A stretch of DNA of 64,000 bases from Apis mellifera (taxonomy: Eukaryota > Arthropoda > Insecta > Hymenoptera > Apidae), in assembly GCF_003254395.2 (NCBI RefSeq), contig NC_037645.1, positions 3,773,406 to 3,837,405 of the forward strand, written 5' to 3'. The number at the start of each line of letters is the position of its first letter. Position 1 is the stretch's first letter. Position numbers and translations under genes: made by a program. Under the pieces are notes generated by a model. The model was not told the DNA's origin. It made no database searches and saw nothing but the letters and a program-made list of their open reading frames with translations. Of this stretch, positions 39,020 to 50,560 are shown piece after piece.

Positions 39020-39780
39020 AACCGAATTCCCTCGAAGTCGAAAATCCCTTTTATAAACAATGTCCAACAGTGTTCCTCGCCGAGTGTAATGGCCATAAAA
39101 ACTGCACAATCCGTCACAATTCACAGAAATGAATGTTCAAAGACCTCGCACGGAATTCTCGGAATTCTGAGACAGTCGATACGATAATACATCGACAAAT
39201 ACCGAAAATATTTATAATCTGTAACCTGTTGCACCTTCTATTATTACCTTAACCGTAGAAATACACGAGAAACACACGCGAGAACCACCTTATTTCGACA
39301 ACAATAAGATGGAAGATGAGAAGAGGCGTCTTCCTCCTCGAATTTTCGTACTCGAAAATAATTCGTCGAAAATCTCTTTGTCTTTCGAAGGATGGGACGG
39401 GAAGGGGGATGCCCGTCTCCCGAAGACGACGGCTCGAAACGACGGCGCGAGTAACACGCGCTCCACGACGGATGCCCCGCGACTGACTGCCGACAGACGC
39501 CGGACGAAGACTTTGAATAGGGGCCGTTGGAGGGTCGTCGCGCTCGAATGGAGGGGATACGCAGGGGGAGGGAAGGATCGGTCGACTTACGTGGCGTCAC
39601 GGGGTGGGAGATGCCCGTGGGACCCCATGGACACTGGGAACAGATGGGAATACACCCGGCGGGAATATATACAGGGTGAGTCGTTTCGACGCGCGAGCAC
39701 AAGTTTGAACAACAACTCGTTCTTCAACAATCTTTTTTACAAGGGGACGGGTTGAGGATGGATCTCGTGCACGGGTGAGA
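39020..39780. other. GC-rich island with overlapping open frames on both strands
   Basis: The core at 39380-39700 is strongly GC- and CpG-rich. Frames of 148 codons (+, 39309-39755) and 152 codons (-, 39244-39702) are open opposite each other; such mutual openness is common in GC-rich noncoding islands, where stop codons are rare. Neither has a signal peptide, domain or family motif. A - strand acceptor-like TTCCCAG followed by ATGGGG and a donor CAC|GTAAGT (39594-39640) could define a small exon, unproven. Confidence 0.3.
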
Positions 39781-41640
39781 ATTTAATTTTGATCAAGTGG
39801 AGGAGAGAGGAGAGTGGAAATGAATGTTTTATGGATGTTTTTCTTGGAGGAGGAGGAGGAAAGATAAATGTTTCTTCTTTATTTTCACGAGACGAGAGGT
39901 TGAATTTGATTGAAATTGAATTTTATTAACGTGGAAGAGGGGAATGTTTTTCGAGATGCTTTTTCGAAATTTTGTGAAGATATATCCTTTGTAGCGTGGG
40001 TTATATTAGAGACGTGTATCAACTGTGAAAGGGGAAGAGTATAATGATCGCGATACGATGAGCTATTTTTATTTCACGATGATAACAATCAAATTAAGTG
40101 TGATCTTCGTCACGCTTCTAAATTTAATAAATTTAATGATTTGCAAATTTCACAAGTGTTATATATATTTACACTTGACGCTTTGACACGCGAGAAGACA
40201 AGATTTGTAGATTAAAAATCCGATTTGGTATTATTAAAATTTCAGAGAAGAAAACAATCTTACGGGACAAAGAAGTTTTTGATAACTATAATCTCCCACG
40301 TTGTTCCCCGCTATTAACTTGAACGTATAATAACCACGAACAAGGGTACACATTACACGTTGTTATAATAATTAGAGTCACTGACTGCCCAAACATTGTG
40401 CATGAAGAAAAAAAAAAGAAAAGCTCACTTAAGATAATCTCTCGACGTAAAAGGTTCAATTAACATCGTCGTTGGTAATACGTGTTAATTCCATTTAATT
40501 TAAACGGGAAATATTGTCAAAACATGTCGGTTATGTTTCCATAAAATGATTTAAATTTCACGTATAAAGAAATGTGATGTAACTATGGATATATTGTATT
40601 TAAATAAACGAATGATGTTTCAATTATTGGAGTTGAAATAAAAATGAGATAAAAATGAAATAAGAAAGGAAGATGTCCTCGTTGCAAGGAAAAGAAATAA
40701 TAATAACAACAATGAAGTAAATTCTATTCTTCCATAAGATATTTAATCAAAAAAAAAAAAAAAAAAGAAGAATGTATATATATAAAGATTTTTTATACGA
40801 CATGCAACGTCGCAATACCTTGATCAAGACTTCAAAGTTTTACACTGGAAGCTTTAAAAATTCTAATGAAGAAAATTACACAAAGTATGTATATGTGTAA
40901 AAAAATTTGCATCATAATAACGATATTTCCTCGTTGTTTAATAATCTCAATGCATACTAACTAAATAAACAATATATGGTAATATGTAATTGTAATCAAT
41001 TACGTAACAATCAAAATCCATCCGAATAAAAATTTAAGAGATAAAGAGAGCCATCAATTTATACTTACTAAATCAAATAGTAGTCTCTTAATATTGTAAA
41101 AAAAAAAAAAATTCACATTATAATAAAAATAATAATCAATATTAAAAAAAAAAAAGAGAGAAAAAAAAGAATCCTCAATGGATTCTTAATGGATACATAA
41201 ACATTGACTATGTAACAATTAATAAAATTGCAATTCCGACAAAAAAATTTCATACTTTCTTTCCATAAAAAGAATTTCATCATTTCAATCATATACATAT
41301 ACCATAAAATTAAATAAAATAAAGATAAAAATCTTCTCGATGAATAAATAAAACTGATCATATTCAAAAGAAAGACATATATAAGATAATATCGATCCTT
41401 CCTCGAAAACACGAAACTTATATTAAAAAAAAACAAAAAAAAAAATGAAGAAAGAAAAAAAGAAATGAATAATTCTGACATTCACTGGGATGTTTCGTAA
41501 CATCTCCACGATATATTGATAAACATATTGAATGAAAAATAATCACTGCTCGTATATGATCGGCGTACGATTAATCGGCGTCAATAACACGATACCGTTC
41601 GATGGTTAAAACACGTGTAATTAATATTAATTAAACGCGG
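39781..41640. other. A+T-rich spacer, no gene seen
   Basis: Mixed to A+T-rich sequence with a long poly-A run near 40748-40767 and another near 41098-41111. The 122-codon - strand frame at 41113-41481 is a run of Phe, Ile and Lys codons from low-complexity DNA. Confidence 0.5.
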
Positions 41641-41783
41641 GATTTCTGTTCTGACGGTGACGGCGAAATAAGCGGTTCGACGAAAGAATACTCGTAGACG
41701 AGTTGAGATGAACAGTTAGGAGGATATAGTAACGGGTATTCGAAGATATCTATGAGATGAAATTTATCTCTTATCCACGTCAC

Positions 41784-41805
41784 CACGTGGCTCCAAAGCC
41801 ACGTG
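41784..41805. promoter_or_regulatory. Perfect hairpin made of two CACGTG E-boxes
   Basis: CACGTGGCT, a 4-nt spacer CCAA, then AGCCACGTG: a perfect 9-bp inverted repeat whose arms each carry a palindromic E-box. Such sites bind bHLH factors of the Myc/Max, USF or CLOCK/CYCLE type. A GTCAC half site lies just to the left. The geometry would allow either paired protein binding or a small stem-loop. Confidence 0.5.
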
Positions 41806-41819
41806 TTTCGCGATTAATA

Positions 41820-42889
41820 AGTCATTTTTTATTCCGTTTGATTGATATCCGTTATTTTTCGAAATTTTATTTCATTTCTTGGCGAAAGAATTTTATTAAA
41901 GGATGGAAGATATCAGTGATATTATATTTGGTATTTTTCATACGTCTTCGAAGAAAAACCGTCGAAGAAAAATTCTAACAACAAATTCCATTACTGCATA
42001 TTTTTATCTTGCTTAAGGAGATAGAAGAAGAAGAAGAAGAAGAGTGATGTTTGTCCAATTTTTTTTTTAGGCGAAAAAAGAAGAAACGTGAAGAATTGCG
42101 AAAGGGAGAGACGAAAAGGATGATTTCATTTAATATTTTTTTTTTCTTAAATACAAAAGGATGTTTACAATCACGGAAATGATTGCATTGGTATTTTTAT
42201 TACGGTATTTATTAGTTGGAAAATCGATTCATTCTGCGATATTATTTCTTAATAGTGCAGAGGAATAGTGACGGATTATGCAAGATCGTAAACTCTAAAA
42301 TGAATAAATTTTACATAATTATACATTTAAAATAAATATTACATTGGCGATCATTCGATAATTAACAAGTGATTAACATTATAATTATACACTTCGTGTA
42401 ATAAAAACAAGCTGAAATAAAAAAAATTAATTTGCCTGTCGGATGGCTTTAACTTCTTTATTCATAACATTATACGAGGAACAAAATATTATTATAAACT
42501 GCAAAAAACTTTATCATATAAAAAAGACTGGAATACGCGAGCAAAATATCTTTTTCTTTTTTTTAAATAAATTTAAAAAAGAAACGATATTAACACAAAC
42601 GAAGATATCATCAATCTAAATCTGATCGATATTATTCTCTTTTAAAACAATTCACAATTAGATTTTAAATTTACTTTAACAAGTTCTCGCGAAGAATCGA
42701 ATTCAATTTTTTCCCACCCATCTGAAAATTAAGTTTCAACGTTTCGATATTCGTTTAAAAGTTCGTTCATCATTCGACCATTTCGGAGAGATTTCGAAAT
42801 TTAATTAAACATCAAGTTTATCCGAGGAAGATCGATGGACAATGTATACACGACTCAATGTACAACTCTGAAATAATATTGAAACTACG
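41820..42889. other. A+T-rich spacer, no gene seen
   Basis: Ordinary A+T-rich DNA; nothing coding is supported. Confidence 0.5.
42023..42044. repeat. (GAA)n microsatellite
   Basis: About seven GAA units. Confidence 0.85.
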
Positions 42890-43260
42890 TATGAGCGTTC
42901 ACGTGACGCGTAACGCTCCCTGTCCGCCATTTATTCCGAAATATCTATTTCGCGTCGCGTGCAAAACGAGAGCGAAAACTTAATGCCCGGATGTGTTCGC
43001 ATTGAAACTACCTTGGGCCAGTATCGACGTTGCGCACGACAAATATTGACCAACGTGGCCGATATTTCCCTCCCCAGAAGCCATATTTCGCCTGTTCCTT
43101 CGCTTAACGGAACGATTCTGGGGAACACGCGACGTTGAAAGGCTTATGACACGGGTTGCGGTTATTCTAACCTTGTTCGGTCGACTTATAAATCGCGCTC
43201 CAAGCGATTTGCGCTACGATTTCCATTAATTTCGAGTGGAGTGAATCATTTAACCGATAA
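42890..43260. other. GC-richer island
   Basis: About 370 bp with many CpGs (CACGTGACGCG near 42900 and TTTCGCGTCGCGTG near 42947) and a sharp return to A+T on both sides. It contains GCCATTT and GCCATATTT motifs of the kind seen in YY1/Pho-type sites. The 65-codon - strand frame at 42931-43128 is unremarkable. Likely regulatory. Confidence 0.3.
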
Positions 43261-45080
43261 AGATTTGCGTGAATCTTGAGCAAATGGAGAGATCGTACGA
43301 AGGAATCCTTCCTTCCTTTAAAAAAGAAATTTTGTATAATTTATATTAACTCATTTTTATTTCTATCGTAATTTTATTGTTAATTATCTACCTGGTATTG
43401 TTAATATTTAAAAACAAAGGATTTGCTTAAAAGTTGATAAAATGAAAAGAATGAGCCTTTAAATGAAATTCTTCGAAAGAAATAGGGAAATTTGTTTAAC
43501 TTTGTGTTAATAATTTAATGAAAGAAGGATGACCTTGAGTCATCTTCAAAATCATTAAAAACGTGGAGAAATTCACTTCAAATCTGTTGTCTCAATCGTC
43601 AAAAGATTACAGATACGAAGATCTGTTCGAGTTAATCAACCTCATTCCCCTGGTCGATCCCATCGTTTCTTTCAATGGATCATTATTCGAAGTATATCAT
43701 ATAGACAATTTTCTCCACGTTAATTGAATGCATTATTAACCGATTATCAATGACCATTGTACCACGAAACAATTTTTTACTTTTTTCTTTTGTCTCGAAC
43801 AACGTTCATTAAATTTTTATAATTGATTAATTGAATGTACTCGTTTTGAAAACGGATGTTGTAACGTGGGACGTTGATTCCCTTTTCGTCATCGTTCTCA
43901 TTTCTTCTCCCATTCGAATGGGAGAAATTATTATTACGTTTAATTTTTGTCAATATTTTTATATTCTCATCACTCGAATCCTTATAATTATTCGATAAAA
44001 ATAACAAATATCTTTCAGTTTTCTAATTATCTCATTTGATGAGATGAATCATTACGTTTTAAAATATTCATTGACACATTTATTTTTACATACATCATGA
44101 AGAGATGCCAGCGAGTTTTACAGGGTGTGCAATTTTCCCTTCTTACATTTTAAATGAGAGAAAAAGTATCCAAGGTGATTCTCTTCTTTTGTAAGATGAG
44201 TAACTGGCACCATTCTTTAATTATGAAGCGGAATATCTAATCTTTTTTTTAAAATAATCTTTCCAATCTGAAATAATTACAAAATCTATCTGTACGATTT
44301 CCAAAGTTTCATGGATTAAAAAGTAATTTAATACAATTTATTTCACAAGTAGAATAATTTATATCATAAGATTATTGCTCAATTGTTTTAAGATACTTTT
44401 CCTTTCCCCAACTTATTAACTGCACTAACTATTTATACAAAGAGGGATTAATTAGGATTAATTAGAAAATATAGAATAATAATAATAATACAATAGCAAA
44501 ATATCAACAAAATTAAATTACATAAAGTTTTTTTTAAATCGTTCATAAATTTCGTTTCATATTTCAAGGATATCTTTTTTTTTTTCCTTCTTTGAAATGT
44601 TAATTCCTTTTTCAATTCCATCAAGAATTCATATCGAGTATCCCATATAAAAACAATAAAAGTTCATTATTTAAAAACACATTCGCATCATCAGAAAATT
44701 CCTATTTTCATATATTCACCTAAAATATACACATTTAAATTATTACCTAAAATTATTACATTAAATTCTACTCAAGGCAAGAACATCAAATATCTTTTTC
44801 CTCTCTTCAAAATGCTAATTTTCCCCAAGTTTCATCAAGAATTCATATCTACCATCAAGAATATTCCAATATAAAAAGTAATAAAACTGCAGTATATTCG
44901 CGAATATTGCATCATCAATGAAAAATTCAATTCAATACACTTTAACTTACGTATACAATTCCGCCTAAATATTATCCAAACATTTTTTTTACACCTTTCA
45001 CCTTCTCAAATTATCATCCAAAATATTATTCCGTCAAATAAATTTTACATCGAAAAATGAAAAAAAACAGTTCCTCAAAG
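43261..45080. other. A+T-rich spacer, no gene seen
   Basis: Ordinary A+T-rich DNA with poly-T runs near 44244 and 44578. Confidence 0.5.
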
Positions 45081-45089
45081 TGTCAATTT

Positions 45090-45620
45090 CCTCGAGCAGC
45101 AGGAATTATATCGTGTCGTGAACCAATACCAACTTTATAAACCGCGTAAAATTTCGTTTCGAGAGATAAAAATGGAATGCATGCATGATGAATCCGCGAA
45201 TCGTTTACCCGGCACAATTATTCGCCGTGCAGGAAACAGACCGAGTCAGGCTACTCTACACGAGATATGAATTTTTATATATCCACCGTTTAAAAAACAT
45301 CTCGGTTTTCGAGAAACGGCTTCCTGCTTCTCCTCGAAAGTATCCTCCTCGTTCTATAAAAAGCGCATGGCGGAGATTCGAGTTTTATGGCGCGAGGCGC
45401 AATGGCGGAAGGCACGGACGGCTGGAAGGCGTCTCGGCTCGAAAGTGTTCCGAGAAAGGCCGATTCACGCGAAAACCGTGTACATAATGATCCATTGAAC
45501 CGCGAAACAGGCACCTAGGATCGTTCGAAGATACGGACGTAATATGTGGGGTAACAGGATGGTTATCTTATGTGAAACGAACTGTTCTGCCAATTCTTGC
45601 TCCTCTCCTTGCTTGGGGAG
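45090..45620. other. GC-richer island
   Basis: About 500 bp of balanced composition with GGCGCGAGGCGCAATGGCGG-like content near 45389-45410. The + frame of 100 codons at 45185-45487 shows no family features and is opposed by an open - strand frame. Treated as noncoding. Confidence 0.3.
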
Positions 45621-46382
45621 GGGAGAGAAAGAGTTAGGTTAGGTTTTTTCGAGAAGAGTTTTTACGACGATAGAAATTTGTTTCTTTTTTTACTTTTCGT
45701 GTTACTCTCTCCGGAAAAACTGTTTCTTTTTAATTAACAGAGGATGCACACGTCGGTTTTAAATTAAATAGATGTGTCGAAATAGTTTTTATTCGAAATT
45801 TTTCGATAAGATAATCAATTGTTTTTCTAACTCTTCGCAAGAATATTTCAAATAATATTCGTTTTAATCGATTTATCATCCCTGATTATCTTATTGCGTC
45901 AATGGAACTATCTCTATTAAAGATTGTATCAACGAAATTACAACGGATAAACACAATAGGTTATATAACCTTTAATTCAAAATATACTTTAATCGATTCG
46001 TATCAATATTTAACGAATATCCAACGTGTCATTCTTTTATACTAAATATCTTGAACGATTAATCCCGAATATTATATTCAATGAAGAGAGAAAAAGAAAA
46101 AAGTGACTGATCAAAAAAAGAAGATATGACGAAGAAATACGATATGACGGTTCGTTGAAAGAGAGGAAGAGAGAGAATTGGTTCGTGGATCGAGCTCGTG
46201 ATGGTGGTGGTGGAACGGAAGGGACCGCACGGATGAAAGATATATAAAAGGCTGGAGGAAATTTGGGTCGATGCCGATGGCAAGAGCGAGGAAAATTAAG
46301 GTCGCGAAAGGAGGCGCGACAGCTGTCGTGTAAAATGCGAGTAACACTTTTGGAACAGATGGTAGCACAGGTGGAACGGTAC

Positions 46383-46625
46383 ATCATATGATAGTTGCCC
46401 CGTACATGCTCGCACGATGCCTCATGCTTTGGCTGACCTAGGTCTGGGACCGTCTAACAGGTCTTGCAAGTGGACTGGCCAGGTCTAGGTCACGTCCAGT
46501 TCGAGACTGGATCGCTTTGGGTCAGTTGTCTGCCGCTCAGACGTGATGAGTTACGACTCAGTCCTCGGGCCTGAATTGGGTCTACCTGTCGAGGCTTCGC
46601 CCTTAGTCCGATCTAGATCTCATTT
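46383..46625. promoter_or_regulatory. Unusual GC-balanced block with AGGTCA-type inverted repeats
   Basis: About 240 bp differ in word usage from everything around them (rich in GGTCT, CTCGGG, TGGGTC and GGACT). TGACCTAGGTCTGG (46434-46447) and CCAGGTCTAGGTCA (46479-46492) form an imperfect inverted repeat, 12 of 14 pairs, around a 31-nt loop. The arms are built from AGGTCA/AGGTCT hexamers, the half-site of nuclear hormone receptors, with further copies at 46459-46464 (AGGTCT) and 46519-46524 (GGGTCA). TGAGT and ACTCA flank TACG at 46547-46560. It could be a hormone-response element, a structured RNA gene or a fragment of an old repeat. Confidence 0.4.
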
Positions 46626-46937
46626 ATTCGCGCCAAGTCGCTTTAAGCAAAGTCGTTATTTATTCCGAATTATAGAGATACATTGTTGAATTTTAATCAG
46701 ACTAAAGTGATCTCTCGAAGAAGCTTGAATTAATATTAACTTTATCATTCAGAGAAAGGTTTAAGATAGATCGATAAAGATGATTGGATTGTCAAAATTC
46801 CACTTTCATTCGAGTTTGTTTGAATTTTTCATCAATCACTTTTCGTTCTGCGAAGTAAAAGATACCAGGCGGGAAATAAAATCGGAAAAGAAGAAAGAAG
46901 AAGCAAACCGATTTGCAAAGTCCATGGGAACAAGTAG

Positions 46938-46961
46938 AAAAAGAAGAAGAAGAAGAAGAAA
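46938..46961. repeat. (AAG)n microsatellite
   Basis: About eight AAG units within a purine-rich stretch. Confidence 0.85.
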
Positions 46962-49900
46962 CGAGGTGGAAATTCATTTTCCTTGTACCGTTACCGCGGA
47001 TCCATCCAGGAAGCGACATTTATCAAACGTATGTATCCATCATATGGGGAAATCGTTGAATAATATATTCGAGGCGTGCATTATCATCCGCATTTTCCAA
47101 AGCGTGTGTGGAAGATGGGGCCGGATGAGGGATAATTGACAGCGGTTACATGAATATCGTTATCGATGACATAATCCCAGGATGGCATTCGTTCCTCCTC
47201 CTCATTGCAACCTCGCGAAACACTCGGTAATTTCCGGTTTTTGCCAATCGCGACGCGCACCGCTGCGATCGTGTCTCCTCTCCTCCGTGTCGCCATGGAA
47301 TCGCGACGCGGAACACGGATCTGAGTAAAGTGCGAGCAAAATACGAAACAATCGACGAACATGTTGGTGCATCGCAATCGAGATGACGACAGGCGTCCAA
47401 GATTTCGAATTTTGTTGTTGATACGATAGAAATATTTCGAAATGGAATTTTTTTTAGAGCTCTTTCCCTCTTTTTTAGTTGCTCGTTTAAAGAGAAGAAA
47501 ATACTCGTGGATAAATTTGATGAAAATTTGAAAGGAAGCTGCATCCTTGATAAAATTATCTTTCATTTACAAAGTTCGTGAAGTGAAATAGAAAAAGAAA
47601 TTTCAGGTCGACGGCGTTTTCTTTACATATCATCGAGTGCAGATACGCACCACTTCTTTCCATCATCACGGCTTTCTAGATCCGTGCTATCCACATGCAT
47701 GGATCTCGATCGTTGAATTCACACAAAATTATTATTAATCCTTATTATAATTACTCGATGAAATATATATCCTTTACGAGGTTCGTCCTTCCATCTTTTC
47801 AAATCTTTAAACAAAAGAAAGGTTGGAAGATTAGTATTCGTTCTCCTTTTTGTAAATCGTCTCGATCCAGAATCTTCTCGATGCGTCAAAACGAAGAAGA
47901 ACGTATCTACCGTTCTACCGTGCCCCTCTTTATAAATAATGACTCGAAAAGGGGTCGAGGGTGCACCAATCGAGCTCAACTGTTACCTAACGTCACAAAG
48001 AGAGAGAAAGAGGGAGAGGGGGGGACTCATTCCGCCAATCGAGGCGACCTGGAGCGATCGAGAGACAGACGTCGTCTTTCTCGTTTCAAATTCCTGCCCA
48101 TCGTCGATTAGATCCCACGATCTTCCTCTGTCGCGAAAATATAAACGTGACAAGATGTCGTCGTTTCACGAATCGATCGATCTACCTCGTTCAAACCTCG
48201 TTCGATTACCTACCTTCCCTCTTTCGACATAATTATCGCAATTTCCCTCCCTCCCTCCCGATTCTTTCCTCGCGATCCTCGCTCGAAATCATTCTGTTGG
48301 GCCTGTTTTATAATCGATCTAGCCGATATGCACCTTGGAAGCGCTATTCCGTCCCAGTTCCCAGGCATCGAGCAGCAAAACAGTTTGTTTTCACGATGAT
48401 TCCCGTGCACGTTTTCTTCAAGGATCGGGTTCCGCTCGTCCCCATATTACTTCCGTAAGCATTATGTCGCAATTACAGAGTAAACGGCCAATATTTTGCA
48501 TTTATAACGTCGTGCATAATTTATACAACAATTTGAAAAGTAAAAAAAATAAGAATCCATTATATGTATATGTATACCATCTAGATTTTATTGATTATTT
48601 ATCCCGCAATTAAGACACAGTCGCAAAATTGATTGGAGAAAATATATTTTGTAATTTTAATTCGATCAAAAGGACGATTAATAAATCTCTTGGTCAATTT
48701 ATATTGATATAAAAAAAAAAAAGAAAAATGATATTCTCTATTCGATCTTCGAAGAAAGGATCATTGATGTATTCGATAAAGTGGCTCCTATCTCGAAGAT
48801 CTATCCAGAATGAATCTTTTCTTCATGGTAGAGACGCGATTACGTAGCTGTATAACCGCGGAAGTTCAATTAATTCAAATCGCGCGATTCTGAAATGACT
48901 AAACAACGAGTAAAAAAAAAAAAAAAGAAAAAAGAGAAAAACGAGAGCGAACAACGTAATAAGCGAAAGTTTCGCTTTATTCGGGTGAAAATAACAAACC
49001 GTCTGAATTAACACCTCGCATCTTCGAATAATCGGGCCAGGATCCCTCATAACAGAGATAATAATCGTTAATTAATCCGTAGAAAAGAAGAAGGAGAAGA
49101 AAAAACGACAGAAAGATTGGACGAAAATTAAAAAAAAGAAGAAAAATATCGATGATTAATGATATTTGATCATATGTATAGATACGTCATAATCATTCAT
49201 CGAGCGTTCTAAATCACCTTAAATTACGTTTTTCTCTCCTTTTTCAATCGCAAGAAGGAAAAAAGATAAGTAGAACGTGTCGATATACCTCGCAAATCTT
49301 CAAATCGATCGAAATATACGTTCGTATTGCTGATAGTTAAAAGATAAAAAAATAAAGAACGGTAATAATCGAAGTGTATATAATTTCTTCCGAAGAAAAA
49401 CTCGAAATCATCGCGAATTCGCTTAGAAACAATGTCTCGCTCTTAATCTCCAACTTCTTAATTAACAGTTGGTATAACAGTTGATATAATACACGTGCCG
49501 TTATCTCGGATCTTCCTCCGCAATTCGAAGCGATTTGGAAATGTTGGTTGCGTGAAATTCGCGAGGAAATTCTTATCCAAAACTGTGATCGAGAGCTACG
49601 AATACCGGGGAACACGAATAAACCGCATTTTACGATCGAGATAATGAAATCACGAATAATCGGCAATAATCGGCGCATTTCCATGAAAAATAATCGTGAA
49701 AAAAAATTATAATAACTCGATAAAAATGAATAACGATATATAGATAAGTATCAGTGATAAAGGATAGAAGAGGAATATTTGAAAATTCGTCGTACAAAGT
49801 TCGAAATATTGGATCAAATACCTCGTTTCCGATAATATTTAGAATTTCCAAATTATTAAAAATTCTCAATATTTCCTGATAAAAAAGAAAAACAAATATG

Positions 49901-50259
49901 ACTTTCTTTAAGTTCTTTAAATTTTATCCTCCACTTTATCTATATCTTAAAATTACTCCAAGAGTAATGAGTAACAAGCAAATTAGTTTTGATTAATAAT
50001 TGTGAAGAAATGCGTGAAACTATTAATAAAACTCAAAGTAAACAAATTACGTAAAACTTAAAAAAAGTCGGACAAAGTTTTGCAAACGATAATCTAATTT
50101 GTCTTGTATGAGATACTTTGTAAGTAGCGATTATTATTATTATTATTCCAAATGGTTTATATATATTTATATAAGTTTGCATTTAAACGTAAATCCATAA
50201 TTTAATTAATGGTTAAAAACGGAAAAAGTGGTCGAGTCCTTGATGCATAAATCATTTTC
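46962..50259. other. Gene-free DNA with several GC-richer patches
   Basis: Patches at about 46970-47390, 47580-47720 and 47860-48460 have CpG-bearing composition and mutually overlapping frames of 80-160 codons on both strands, none with recognisable motifs. Positions 48500-50259 are A+T-rich. No splice-supported exon chain could be built. Confidence 0.4.
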
Positions 50260-50560
50260 TTACTTCATTTCGAGCGTGTACGGAGCGCTCGATGATTCAA
50301 AATGGCGCAGGTAGCAAATGGAAAAGAATATCGCGCTTTCATTCGGTTCGAATAACAGTGGAGGAGCGCGCGTAATGAACAGAGAGCACTCGACTCGATG
50401 TTACATTGTCGCCCATTAACGTTCACGATGGCAAGGTAAGAGGCCCAATCGAGGTCTACCGGATCGACGCTCAATCGAGGCTTGCTTCAATCAAGTAGGT
50501 TAATGAAAACCGTGCACACGGTTTGCCTTCTGAACCGTGAATTTTTCACAACTTTCCATC
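50260..50560. other. GC-richer island
   Basis: About 300 bp with CpGs and an AAAATGGCGCAGG motif near 50299. Open frames are short. Likely noncoding regulatory DNA. Confidence 0.3.

Noticed and set aside
41113..41481. 122-codon - strand frame that looks like a membrane protein
   Set aside because: The hydrophobic runs come from poly-A/poly-T DNA; no conserved residues or splice sites.
45634..45643. Two TTAGG units, the insect telomere repeat (also one and a half near 62409)
   Set aside because: Two units are expected by chance; there is no array.
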